Both the position numbers and the translations under genes were made by a program. This document shows, piece after piece, positions 31,018 to 45,664 of a DNA stretch of 64,000 nt. Numbering within the stretch: position 1 is the stretch's first letter; each line of letters begins with the position of its first letter. The notes beneath the pieces are model-generated. The model was not told the origin of the DNA, did not search any database, and worked only from the letters and a program-made list of their open reading frames with translations. The DNA is from Polytrichum commune. Lineage: Eukaryota > Streptophyta > Polytrichopsida > Polytrichales > Polytrichaceae. The stretch spans positions 21,549,666 to 21,613,665 of the forward strand of contig OX485807.1 in assembly GCA_950295325.1 (NCBI GenBank). The letters are read 5' to 3'.

Positions 31018-32250
31018 CTAGTGCTTTAATTGTTGCAATGTGGTCGGTTGTAATGCGGTTGGTCGGTAATTACTGGATTGTTGACGATAGATATCCCCGA
31101 GCTTACAATTATCACACACCCGCTTGTATAGTAATGTGGATGGGTTGATCACATTCATACATCCCGTAATCTGCAATAATCCAACAAGAAATGCACGTTT
31201 ATATTTGCACATAATTTATAAAAATGAATGAAAGAAGAACACCAATCAAATAAAATAGTGTCATTACCTTCCGAGCAACAACTTGGCCCTGATTTTTGAT
31301 GTGTGTGTTGAAAACAACAGTAAGCTTGGATTTCAATGTGTTAGAGTGAACTGGTGCCAGAATAGATGACCCAATTGTAAGAAGCCGAACATCTCCTTTG
31401 TTAGAGCATACTACATTTTTTATGATGATATGGATAGATTCACCTTTGCGGAATTGTTCCGCAAGTGAATGAAAATCATTTTAAAAAACTGGTAAAAAGC
31501 TCACCTACATATGCAAACTGGAATTAGAAAAGATGAAGGTGATTTTCAAAATGACAATAATCAAAATAAAATACTGAAAATACTTACAACTTGAATGTCT
31601 TCAGCATCATGTCCATCGGCAATTAGGAGCTCAAATTTTTGATCGACTTCTCCTCTCATGCCAATGACAGTAACAACAAGTGTGGAAGTGACAAACGGTT
31701 GGAGCATTCGCCGTGCGAAAGAACGGATCGTATCTGATACGTGGAAGAAAAATTTAATTGGAAGACCAAATGGCGGAATCTCATAGACCTTTGTGGCAGC
31801 AGAGATATCTATTGTCCAATCCGAATCTCCCTTGTCATAATCTGACCGGCCTCTCACACTAAAACTCTCCAACCGCAAAAAATTTCCCCTCTTCAGTTTA
31901 TTCACGTACGTTTTCACCAAATTTCTCTTCACAGTTACGGTTATAATCATTGTACCAACTGTGTCCGTAACATCTGCGTGGAAAAACCAATGAATTGGAT
32001 ATTTCGATGGTGACATAGTGAACCCATAACAAGACAGTACAAAACACTCAAAAACCACATCCCAAATAACATTATCTATGTCTTCTAACAATACAGTGGG
32101 GCGCTCAGCTCGTTTCGTCATGATACCTCCAAAAAACGATGACATACAAGGGAGCAACAAGCAGAGGAAAACAAAGCCAGAGAGAGCTCTCAGGTAAGAA
32201 TGAGGAGCTCGAAGAAGAATGGAGAAGAAGATGAAGGACGAGATTTGCAT
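31018..32250 (-). CDS. Unrecognised gene or gene fragment, apparently three exons
   Basis: Exon 1 runs from an ATG at 32250 (or a second ATG at 32121, start MTKRAERPTVLLEDI) to a donor GTAAGT at 31587, 221 codons. The N-terminal 43 residues are hydrophobic. The rest shows alternating beta-like segments (IITVTVKRNLVKTYV, NFLRLESFSVRGRSD, DWTIDISAATKVYEI) that hint at an OB-fold protein of the RPA large-subunit type, but I would not claim it. A second exon-like block (about 31,480-31,269) encodes KGESIHIIIKNVVCSNK and ends with a donor; its start does not keep frame with exon 1. A third (31,172-31,018) encodes KRVCDNCK and stops. It could be a decayed gene, or a host fragment captured by a transposon. 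Confidence 0.45.
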
Positions 32251-32274
32251 TGAAGCTCTTAGGAGGCGGCTCTA

Positions 32275-32480
32275 CAGTTCTAGTCAAAGTTTTTACTAGT
32301 TACTAGTTCTAGTCAAAGTTTTTACTAATTCTAGTTCCAGTTACTAGGTTTAGTTAGAGTTTTTACTAGTTCTAGTTCTAGTTCTACAGTTCTAGTCAGA
32401 GCTTTTACTAGTTCTAGTTCTACAGTTCTAGTCAGAGTTTTTACTAGTTCTAGTTCTAGTTACTAGTTCTAGTCAAAGTT
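32275..32480. repeat. TAGTTCTAGTCAAAG-type tandem repeat
   Basis: Repeated words TAGTTCTAGTCAAAGTTTTT and ACTAGTTCTAGTTCTAG in irregular order, just upstream of the unrecognised minus-strand gene. No coding potential. Confidence 0.8.
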
Positions 32481-32830
32481 TTTATTACAGTTATAGTCAG
32501 TTTATTTTTTTACTTTTTATTTTTACGCCATAGTTTCACTGTTCAGGAACGTAACTCCTAAAAACGCAGAGTTTTCATGGTCTCTCCCCTTCAGGGGCAG
32601 AGACAATAAAGGTGTCTAATTAAGAGAATAATTCACTTTAAAATACTAGTTCTAGTCAAAGTTTTTACTACAATTATAGTCAATTTATTTGTTTACTTTT
32701 TATTTTTACACCATAGTTTCACTGTTCAGGAACGTAACTCCTGAAAACGCAGCGTTTTCGTGGTCTCTCCCCTTCAGGGGCAGAGACAATAAAGGTGTCT
32801 AATTAAGAGAATAATTCACTTTAAAATACC
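32465..32830. repeat. Two-copy 183-bp tandem repeat with three successive hairpins
   Basis: CCATAGTTTCACTGTTCAGG occurs at 32,528 and 32,711. Each copy holds three small inverted repeats within ~80 bp: AGGA/TCCT, AAAACG/CGTTTT (perfect only in copy 2) and GTCTCTCCCCT paired with AGGGGCAGAGAC. Confidence 0.85.
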
Positions 32831-33339
32831 TACATACCTTAAGGAATGCATGCCTATAATGGATACTTCCAACTCCATATAACATAAACATGACTATCTT
32901 AACTAGTTGGTTGCCACCATTCTCAACTTGGATTTCAAAGTTAAAAATTTTTTGATCTTCCGTATTTCTTCAAAGATTTTTCAAAGTCTAAATATTTGGA
33001 GTCATAAAAAGCGCCCCCCCCCCCCCCCCCCCCCCCAATTGCACTACGTAGTGAGCTCAAATATGTGTTCTTAGATGCACACCTAACCACTCACTCACGA
33101 GAGATATATAGGTGACCAATTAGATCGATGATTAAACAAGGCACGTTTACCTTATGATTTTGGCAATTGAACATGATCACGAATTGTCTCCTTCACTTAG
33201 CTATCATGATTCAATAAGATTGTCGTTTCAAGTGTCGAAATCCAAGTTGAGATGCAATAGCTATAAGAGGTCAAAGTGAAGATTCTTCTCCTTTTTAAGC
33301 AATCACATAAGCAACCCTCCCACTTGTGTTGGTTGCAAA
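32831..33339. repeat. Non-coding stretch with a 23-base poly-C run
   Basis: The uninterrupted C run is at 33,014-33,036. No gene is seen around it. Confidence 0.7.
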
Positions 33340-33475
33340 ACCTAGAATGATGTCCTTATTTTGAGCACATAGTCCAATCTCATTGTAGCACATGTCCTTT
33401 TGGTGTCCATTCTTAACTACAACCTTGCCATATACCACGTAAATATTGGTGTCCAATTAAGAATAGTGACCACAG
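33340..33475 (-). repeat. Dispersed repeat R2, copy 2
   Basis: Reverse-complement match to 1,260-1,410: AATATTGGTGTCCAATTAAG near 33,440 and TCCATTCTTAACTACAACC near 33,406. Confidence 0.55.
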
Positions 33476-34493
33476 AAGGCCCATGTAGTAATTGCATCCA
33501 GTGTGAAGTATAAGATTCAGCTCCCAAAACTCAAAGATATGCAACTTACATAATTGCGGTGTCAATAATCCATAACCTATGGATGCAACATATAAATCAT
33601 GTGGTGTCAATAATCCAGTCTATTGTAATGATACAACTCTCAGACATATCCTCCAACCATCGCCAATAGTTTTGCATCTGGCATCCTAGTCACGCTTTGA
33701 AGAAACAAGGCGAAGGGCACCTTAGTCACAGGCAGTAGTTGCATTTTATCAATTAATAATTTCATGAGTCAAGAAATTCAGTCCCTGCAGTGCCTTCCAA
33801 ACTCGATAAATTGTTAAATCGAATCTGATTAGCTATTAGCTTACCTTCCTTCTTGGACTTCGCTATCAAGACAGATAGTTTGTCAGTGTTTAGTGTGTAA
33901 GTCCACTGGTTTGTACATTGATCAATTTTATGGACTGATGTCTAAGCATATAGCTTCCAACACACTCCATTTTATTGTAAAATCATGTTTATACTAAAAA
34001 CACTTATTGATTACTTAGTGAGCACAGATGAAGTTCACTTGATCGCCAGAAAAATCACAGTAGGAAGTGAAAGGGGGTGAAAGGTTATGAAACTTACCTC
34101 GAAAGGGCATTTGAGTACATTGGGCTAGCTGGTTGATTCAACTTATTAACTATCTACAGGCTGTGACCACCAGTGTAACTTATTGATCAAGCCATGGACA
34201 ATGTTATGGAGATGGATTACTTGAATCTTCTTCATTAACTGGAGATGGAGAAATCACAACTCCAATCTAAGTACAAGAGGTGTTTCTGGATCCAATTGAT
34301 TCTGAAAAGCACATCAATCTGGAGATGTCAGCTAGAAATTTTCCTTTCAACACAAGGACACGCCATGCAGTAAAAACCAACCACAAAGTGGAGGCTCAAG
34401 AAGGTAACACTTCAAGATAAATGTAGAAGCTCGTGACTTGTTCTTTGACAGGGCATGCATATTGTTCAAATGTCAATCAAGGAATGGATTATC

Positions 34494-37989
<3,496 letters not shown>

Positions 37990-38061
37990 TTCTCTTTCGC
38001 TCTCTTATAGTCTGCCCTGTGCTCTTGAGACTAAGCCGAAGTATTGGATAATTTGTGCTCT

Positions 38062-38975
38062 CGAACGTCTACTCCAGGATGTACCGCTAAGAGAATAATA
38101 TTTGACTCCTACTATGCAAAAAACATATCCTTATTCAATTGAATTGAATAGCACAAAACCTCTACAACATATTGCAATCGCTGCATTGAAGCCTTCTCTC
38201 TGTCTGAAACCTCAAGCCCGTTGTTGCAGCTTCTGCAATTATCCTCTTGTTTAGTTGCTTCAATGCTCGCCCTAAATTGCAAAACTCGTAAGGAGGAATG
38301 CGATACTGAAATGATCGCTGGCTCCACTGCGAGTTCTTTCCATCTTACTGTCCTCTAATCACGCTATTGTTATTATCTCTCACAATTCAAGCATACATCG
38401 AACGTCTACTCCAGGATGCACCGTTAAGAAGAGACCATTTCGCTTCCTATTATGCAAAAAAAAATTCTTAATTCAGTTGTATAGCACGAAACCCCTGGAA
38501 CAAATTACAATCGCTGTATTGAATCCTTCTCTCCGTCTTTAGCCTGAAGCTAGTTGTAGCTTCTCCAATGCTCCTCTTGTATACTTTCTTCAATGCTCGA
38601 CCTAAATTGCATAACTCGTACAAAGGAATGCGATACTGCAAAGATCGCTGGCTCCAGTGCGAGTTCTTTCCATCTTCATGAGCAATAATCCCTCACAGTT
38701 TCAAGTACACAACGTCTCCTCCACGATGTGCCTCTAAGAAGAGGAAAATACCGGCTTCCTGTTCTGCAAAAAGCAGATTTTTCAATTGACTAACACAAAA
38801 CCTCTGCACCACAGCAGATTACGCAAATGGCAGTCAAAAGCCTCACGACAGTTGCAGCTTGCGCAATGCAGCTCTTGTTTAGTTTCTTCATTCTCACTCT
38901 AAATCGTGCTTACTCGTGAGAAAGAATGTTCTATTGAATCATCGCTGGTTCTCCTGGAGCTGCTTTCCACATCTG
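38062..38975. repeat. Three-copy tandem repeat upstream of METTL4
   Basis: Units start with AACGTCTACTCCAGGATG at 38,064 and 38,401 and AACGTCTCCTCCACGATG at 38,711 (spacing 337 and 310). Each contains TGCAAAAA, AGCACAAAACC, CCTCTTGTTTAGTT-like and GATCGCTGGCTCC-like blocks. No clear coding conservation between copies, so probably non-coding promoter-side DNA. Confidence 0.85.
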
Positions 38976-39164
38976 ACCGCCCTAAACACTCTTTTTCCTC
39001 ACATTGGCATGCTTGCAACCTCGTTTCGTTTCGTTTCCGTGAGAAAAATTTGCTTAAAACAAATATTCAGCTTCCTTGATTTCCTGCCTTTTACTTAAAT
39101 GCCTATGTTTTCTTCAAATATTTCAATGAGCTTCACTGGCGCTGAGAAACCACATTCTTATAAG

Positions 39165-39330
39165 TTTAGAGCATGGCCGATGAAGTCGGACCACGGAAGA
39201 TGGCTTTTTCCATGGTCCGATTTCTTAAAAAATAAATTTACAAAATCTTTGGGCCCTCACTAGGTGTAAATCGAATGTGGACCAAGAGGAATGACCATGC
39301 ACCACAAAGTGAATGTGCTGATTTTTTTTT
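39165..39330 (-). repeat. Diverged MITE family M2 relic
   Basis: Reverse-complement similarity to 56,890-57,057. Shared: TTGGGCCCTCACTAGGTGTA at 39,249 against TACACCTAGTGAGGGCCCAA at 56,938, GACCAAGAGGA, and a decayed CATGGACCATGAAGT-type end near 39,175. Confidence 0.6.
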
Positions 39331-40121
39331 CAAATATATACTCAAAAAGGGCAGTTTTGAAAAACATTCAAGTTTGATCATTTTCTTGTTTTCTATTGTT
39401 TTCACTTCTTTTCATTTCTCTTATCTTCTTCTTTGCGTTTGGTTCACCTTGAATTTCAGCAAGCATCATTGCAATGGACGAGAGGAAGAAGAGACTTGTT
39501 TTGTTTCTAGGATTATATATGTTTTGGTACATGTGTCCGAAGCATGTTGTGGATATTTAAACATTGATTTTGCATTGATAGGAGAAGTTTGCAATTTTGA
39601 GCTTGGTTTATGAGAGTATGGGACATAGAGAGAGGAACATATGGAGTCATGAACGGATGTATGGATTTGTAGATTATTTGTTGCTAGATTCGTGGATGGA
39701 GAAAAAGTTTAGGAAGCGAACTAAAGTAAAATACATTACATTCATATTCTGTGTGAGAGGTTCCTATATGAAGAAAAAAGATACATGTTTTAGGATTTCT
39801 CTATCGGTACAAGAGAGGGTAGTAATGTCATTGCATAGGTTGGATAGTGGTGATAGATTGTAAAGCATAAGAAACTTACAATGACTCCAAAAACCGAGTT
39901 CATGCAAGGAACTTGAAACTTCAAATGACGATACCGGAAACAAGAGTGATCGAAATCAAAAGCTATAAATTTTTTTTTTAAAAAAACAAAAATTCTACAC
40001 ACCACTGTAATGATAAAAACATGATTTCAATCACAATAGAGTAGATAAAAATGTTGAAAAAAAAATATGTACATAGACTCGGTTTTTGAACTACAATGTA
40101 GAAGACACTTCAAAATCTTTT

Positions 40122-40350
40122 CATTGTCTTCTTGCAGCTAAAACATTTGCAATTCGATCAGGCATGCTAGCATACAATCCTCTACACTCATGTAGACTAA
40201 TAGAGTCGCAAACTTCTTGCACTTGAACCCATAATTGAAGAATACCATTGGGAGGACTAGAGTATGAGATCAATCACCGTTTTGGTAAAGCCCATATGTG
40301 CTCAACATGATTTAAGTCAGGGGATTGTGTAGGCCATTCTAAAACACAAA
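40122..40350 (-). pseudogene. Tc1-like transposase, C-terminal fragment
   Basis: Encodes LEWPTQSPDLNHVEHIWAL, the conserved motif with the third acidic residue of the DDE triad (Glu of VEHIW), followed by a frame-disrupted tail ending AARRQ and a stop. It is the 3' part of the gene at 52,537-53,338, separated by the CACTA insertion. The frame does not continue cleanly across the junction, and spacing to the second Asp is slightly shorter than the standard 34, so the gene was already damaged. Confidence 0.85.
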
Positions 40351-40379
40351 ATTCACTAGAGGAAAACAGTGTCCAACGA

Positions 40380-41300
40380 GACATTGAGAAACGCGGTTTT
40401 TAACGCGGTTTAACGCAGTTTAACGCGGACACTTTTTTTGACGCACAAAATCCAAAAATGTCACGGACGTCTTTTTGTTTTAACGTGCCCTGTTAAAACA
40501 TGTTAAATGAGTTAACAAGTTTTTACGTGTTGCGTTAAAACACGTTATTCAAGTAACCTTAACTTACTTGGCACGTGACGGACTTGCCGCGTAACTTACT
40601 TGCCACGTGAGCATTTCCCGCTTTTGTGCATTCCACGTTGGATCTGACATGGACATTTCCCAATTTTTTTAATTCCACGTCAGATATGACGTGGACAAGT
40701 CTCCGTCCTTGTGATAGATGCAAAAATTGCTGATGTGGCATGGAAATCTGACGTGGCATTTAGGTTTTCAATGGCTGGGATTGTGACACATGGCGTGAAC
40801 CTGGATTTCGTGTATATTTTCGCATCGACTATGTTATTTTGTGTTTACGTAAACGCAATGTGACGTGTTTTGGAAGTGCGTCCCGGACGTCAATTTTGAC
40901 GTTTTTTGACGTTGATAAACAGATGTGTCACCTATTTTAACGCGTTTCGGGAAAGTCTTTAGACATAGGATGACATTCGCCACGTCAACAATTTGACGCA
41001 TCCAATTTGAATTTTGTGTCAAGGGAAACACAATGTAGTGTTCATGTTGAGGCATAGCCAGTGTCCATTATGACACATACAAACACTCATAAACATGAAC
41101 GATGATGTCAACTGATACGCGACAAAACATATTTTATAACGCCTTTGAAACGTCATGTATAACACATTGTAACACAAAAATGAACGCGTCATAACGTGTA
41201 TTAACAACGTCAATCACACTTTAATACAACGCACATAAACATCGGTAAACACTACATGTCCGTCACATGAAGCTCATCAGTGTGCGCGCTACAACATGGA
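40380..41300. repeat. CACTA left subterminal repeat region
   Basis: Dense, irregular copies of TTAACGCG, AACGTCA, TGACGTGG and related words in both orientations. Such regions bind the TnpA protein in En/Spm elements; here the motif differs from the maize one. Confidence 0.7.
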
Positions 41301-41704
41301 AAATTAGCCAATTGCATTGAATATAATGCTCATACAATGTCCTGTCATTCAATAGCATAATGCATAAAGGTTGCCTATTAATTGTGATAGCGAACACCTT
41401 TCTACTAAAATGGCGCGAGACTACTTCTTGGAGATGCAGATGATCTTGGGTTTGGGATGCGCGCAAACGCTGCGTAGCGTAAGGAGCTGCTCATGCTGGA
41501 TTCTTCTTAATCTACACAGCCCACATCATCGCGCTAATGGTGAGTTCATAGCAACACATTATCCAATCAAATTAGGGTGAAGAACGCTTTAGTAAGTGAG
41601 CTCTAGATCTTACGTACCTTTTTAACGCACTTAACTGGCCCTGTCGCTCGCTTGGACTAAGCCTTCTTTTCCTTCAATGGGGATTTCAGCTTCTTTGTCC
41701 CCGC

Positions 41705-44700
41705 TCATGTTGTTGCCCTCCCCTGCTCTGGAATTCCCGGAGGTGTTTCATCACCGGCCCCCACTGCCGCTGCTGCCCCTTCGACTTCGGCACGCCTTAA
41801 GTTGCTCGCGGGCCACCGAATGAAATGACCCATGGCCTGCTTCATTGTGAGGAAGTCTTGATCCTCTATTGGGCACTGAAGGTCGTGGTCGTCTTTCAGG
41901 CTTGTTATCACCTGCACGGAGAATTCGTCCTCTTCAATGGTTTTGCAGTGGACCGACTCTCCAGGCATTCCGTGCAGCACTCCTAACCCAACAACTTCGG
42001 TGCAGGGGTCGTCATGAGCGGCACTGAGCAACTGCACCGCCACTTCTTTCGCAAATCCACCATGTGATACCAACAATGTATCGCAGTTACGTTCTGTAAC
42101 GTCACTTGAAACGTGTGCTATGTCATTCGAGTTGGAAATTCGTGTCATTCGAGATGCAATTTTACGTCACTGGAAACGCAATTTTATGTCATTCGAGACG
42201 CAATAGTACGTCACCAGAATTGCAATTTTATGTCATTCGGGACGCGTATTTATGTGATACGTGATGCAATGTTATGTCATTCAAGACGCGGTTTCATGTC
42301 ATTCGAAACACAGACGTTATTTGGAACGCGATCTCACGTTCCTTGAAACGCAAAGTCCTGTCATCTAAAACACAATGTAACATACTGGAAAATGTGATCT
42401 ACACAATGAACGCCCTTTAATAGGCATGATCTGAAACCTTCTTCTCGATGGAAAGCGTTGTGATCATTTTGACAACCTGTTGCTCGTCCGTTGTTTCGGA
42501 GGACGCCTTTTCCTCCGAAGGTGCTTTGGGTCCGTCACTGCCGTCATGCGAACCTTGAGGAGGTGAACCTACGTCATTGGGAGTGGCGGCCTCCTCCGTC
42601 TCCACATCTTCTTGCGGGGCGCCTTCCTCCGTCCTGGCGTCTTCCTCGGGCCCCTCCCCCTCATCCGGCTCTGTCAGAGTGTCCACCGCCTCCTCCGGGG
42701 ACTCCTCCGTCTCCGTGGCAGCCCTTCTTGCCGGGTCGGGGAGCGTGGCTACATCCTCTGCGTTGTCCATGTCAGGCTCAAGAGTGACAACGACTTCTTT
42801 TGCTGTCCTACTGCTGCCTCGCTTGGGCTGCGCTCTCCCTCCTGAGTCCTTGGTGCCCTTCTGTTTGGGCGCCGCTGGCTCGACGAATGGTGGAGGTGCA
42901 GCCCTAGCCATGGTGGCGTGTAACTCCGTCAGCAAGTCCTCCACCTTCTTCAACTTCTTCTCTTGGGCCGCAAACAATGCTTCAATCTTATCCATCCTCG
43001 CATCATCATCACCTTCTGGCTTCCGCTTCCTTGTTGTGAGGCGGTCTTCCAAGTCCTTTCGCCTCATTGCCTTCACCTCGATCGCAACTTCCGCTTCTGT
43101 TGGCCTTCGTCCTAATTTTATACTCTGCGCATGAGTCCCACCTTGTCATTTCCTGGCCAAACAACCACAACTGTGCTCGTCTATCCTAGTGCGTCACTTG
43201 TAACATTACACCGTCCACATATGTTTAAAGTGACACAAGCATGTTACTTTAAATGTGCTGAAACGCAATTTTACGTCACTTGAATCGCAGAGTTACGTCA
43301 TGTGAAACACAGAGTCACGTCACTTGAAACACAAGGTGACGTCATAAGAAACGCAATTTAATGTCATAAGAAACGCAGCGGTCACGTCGTGAGGAATGCA
43401 GAGAAACGTTTCTTGACACACGCGCGTCACCAGAAACGCAATATCACGTCATAAGAAACGCAGATAAACGTCACTTGAAACATGAAATTAACGTCATTAG
43501 AAACACAATGTCGCGTCATTAGAAACAAAACTTTACGTCATCACGGACAGGTATTGTAAGAATGAACTTACCAGCGTTGATACTGCCGCTAAGGATTGGT
43601 TCCATGCGTTACCGGACTTCGACGGCCTCCCAAGCGAAATGCTCGACATGAGTTGGGACTTCTCTTGCACTGTTGGGTCTTCCTGCAATTCCACCAACCT
43701 CTCCCAATGGCGCTTAGCTATGTCGGCTGGCCTCGCGGTTCCCTCCTTGCTGAGCTTATTGATTTGGTACTTCAGCCGCGTCACGCACCTCGACATCCTT
43801 TTGTTGAACCACCTCTCACTGAGTTCAGTGGTTTCACCATAGAATTCGAACTCCGTCCGCACTTGTTCAATCAGTGCCTTCTTTGACGCCTTCTGTTGTC
43901 CGTGCCAGCCGGGCCGCACTGTTGGATCCAACTCCCGTGCAAACTTCTGCAATTCCCTAAAAACCACTGGCTCGTGGGATCCGACCGGCACGCCATGGCG
44001 ATCCAGTTTGATGGGCAGCGGGTCCTTCGGAGAGAGATCATATTCCTCCTCGTATCCCTCCATGTTTTCTTCCTCCTCCATATCTTCATCATCAAATTCA
44101 TCGTCATCGGCATCCTCAGCCTCCTCGGAAGATGATGACAAGCGTTGCGGTGTGTGGGAGGCAGATCCCGAGCTGCGAATGGCCGTCTTTCCCTTTGGAA
44201 CTGGCGCCCGGGAGTTGGATGAGCGCCCTAGTGGTGAGGAGGTGTCCGTGTCTGCAGGGCCGCGCCATGGCGGATTAAACATGTCTTCGCTCAACTCCTG
44301 CGAGGGTCTCCTCGGTGGTGCAGGTATTCTCTTCAACACCCCTGCAGGTTTCTGGCGACTTGGCCCCGGAGACGCCCTCCCACTGGACTTGGCCGTGGGC
44401 GTAGGTTTCGGAGGGCTTCCTCCCGCCTCTCGATCCATCCACCTTGTCTCCACGCGGCGCTGGTGGTTGCCCATGCTCCCGCGTGGCTTTCTGCCCTTCC
44501 GACCGTCCTCCTCCCAGTCCTCCATTTCGTGCAGCAGCGGACGCAGTGCAGCTCGGACCGCCGTCACCGACAAACAATTCCTTCTAAGCGGCAACTTAGA
44601 AGCTCGCGGCCTCCACCCAGCGAAAAGCTCCTTGCTCTCCTTGCATTTCTGTCAGAGTGAAAAGAAAAGTACGAACCGAAAGCCGTCCACCTAACTGTCA

Positions 44701-45262
44701 GCGATGACAGCGTAGAACAACATTGGGGCCACGAATCCCTAAAATTCATGCAGTCAGCCACTATGTTTAAATTTGAAATTATGAAGCAACCGACGATTAG
44801 GTATTTGTAGTTGGTGAAGACGAAATGACGAAAAAGTTGGCTGCTTCAGGGTTTTTTACCTGAACCTCTCACTCCGCTGTGCTTGCTCTCCTTGCGGCCC
44901 AGCATTCGCTCATCAAAGGCAATAGGTTTTAGGGCAGGGGGACTTACGAAAGCTTTGCCGCCTTGACTAGGCGCCGCTTCCTCCGCTCCCTCCGAGTACG
45001 AGCAAGCTAGACGCTGGCGCGAGCTTCGCCTCGGCTGGAAGTCCGACTCCACATCATCCGATCGCCGCCTTCTCGCACTTGTCTTCACCGTTGGAGCAGC
45101 GGAGGATTTGATAGAAGAAACCACGCGCGAAGGAAACAGGCCGCTTACGAAGTTTCCTTCAAATCTTGCCTCCTTCAATCGCAACGCCACCTCCCTCCTG
45201 TTTGCCGCGACCCTTGCATCACGCAGCAGCTCGTAGGGAGGAGTGACAGCATCCGCCTCCAT
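41705..45262 (-). CDS. TnpA-like CACTA protein (Ptta/En/Spm, Transposase_24 type)
   Basis: Exon blocks on the minus strand: 45262-44860 (starts MEADAVTPPYELLRDA, donor CAG|GTAAAA), about 44650-43572, 43124-42438 and about 42090-41705. The second holds an acidic linker (DDDEFDDEDMEEEE) and the signature domain LPIKLDRHGVPVGSHEP, RTEFEFYG, RWFNKRMSRCVTRLKYQINK and HWERLVELQEDPTVQEKSQ, the plant Ptta/En/Spm transposase domain. The third has GRRPTEAEVAIEVKAMRRKD and a coiled coil with an acidic tail. The last has the conserved end GVLHGMPGE...MGHFIRWPAS. Each block is open, but the first junction does not keep frame with the sites I chose, so borders are approximate. TnpA proteins bind the subterminal repeats and aid transposition. 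Two introns are filled with the element's own short repeats. Confidence 0.78.
42100..42405. repeat. Intronic ACGTCA/GAAACGC array, TnpA intron 3
   Basis: About a dozen diverged ~24-bp units such as TTACGTCACTGGAAACGCAA and TATGTCATTCGAGACGCAAT in one orientation. Confidence 0.85.
43255..43555. repeat. Intronic ACGTCA/GAAACGC array, TnpA intron 2
   Basis: About twelve units with a period near 24-25 bp, for example ACGTCATAAGAAACGCAGAT and ACGTCACTTGAAACACAAGG. Confidence 0.9.
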
Positions 45263-45664
45263 ATCTGCGTTGATCCACACGATGAAAGGGCAATAAGTGA
45301 TCTCGAGTTGGGGACCCTATAAGCGTGCGCCAGTAAATCACCCGGCGGTGATAAGGTACATGTCCCCTACTTCCGCGGAAATTTAGAATAGTGTTTACCA
45401 ACGTCATGCATAACAATACAACGTCAAAGACAAAAAGGTTTTGCTCCAAGCCACATCAACAACAAACAACAAACAAAACCACGCCACGCCCCGCCCCTGC
45501 TCCTTCTCCTTCTCCGTTTTTTCCCTTTATTTCTGCTCATTGGGGTTTGGACAAGGGTTATGGGACCGTGTATGTGGCTAGAATTTCTCCCTTTGCTTTA
45601 AGAGACTTTGGAGGCTCCGTTGCTCCTTGCTTCATATTGAAAACTCAGCAGATAATTCTTTGAA

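Noticed and set aside
42577-43134. Ser/Ala-rich plus-strand frame of 185 codons
   Set aside because: Antisense of the third TnpA exon.
42100-43555. CRISPR-like regular repeats
   Set aside because: The ~25-bp units are diverged, have no unique spacers of fixed size, and lie in introns of a plant transposon.
44008-44694. Ser-rich plus-strand frame of 228 codons
   Set aside because: Antisense of the TnpA-like exon, created by its acidic and Ser/Pro-rich codons.
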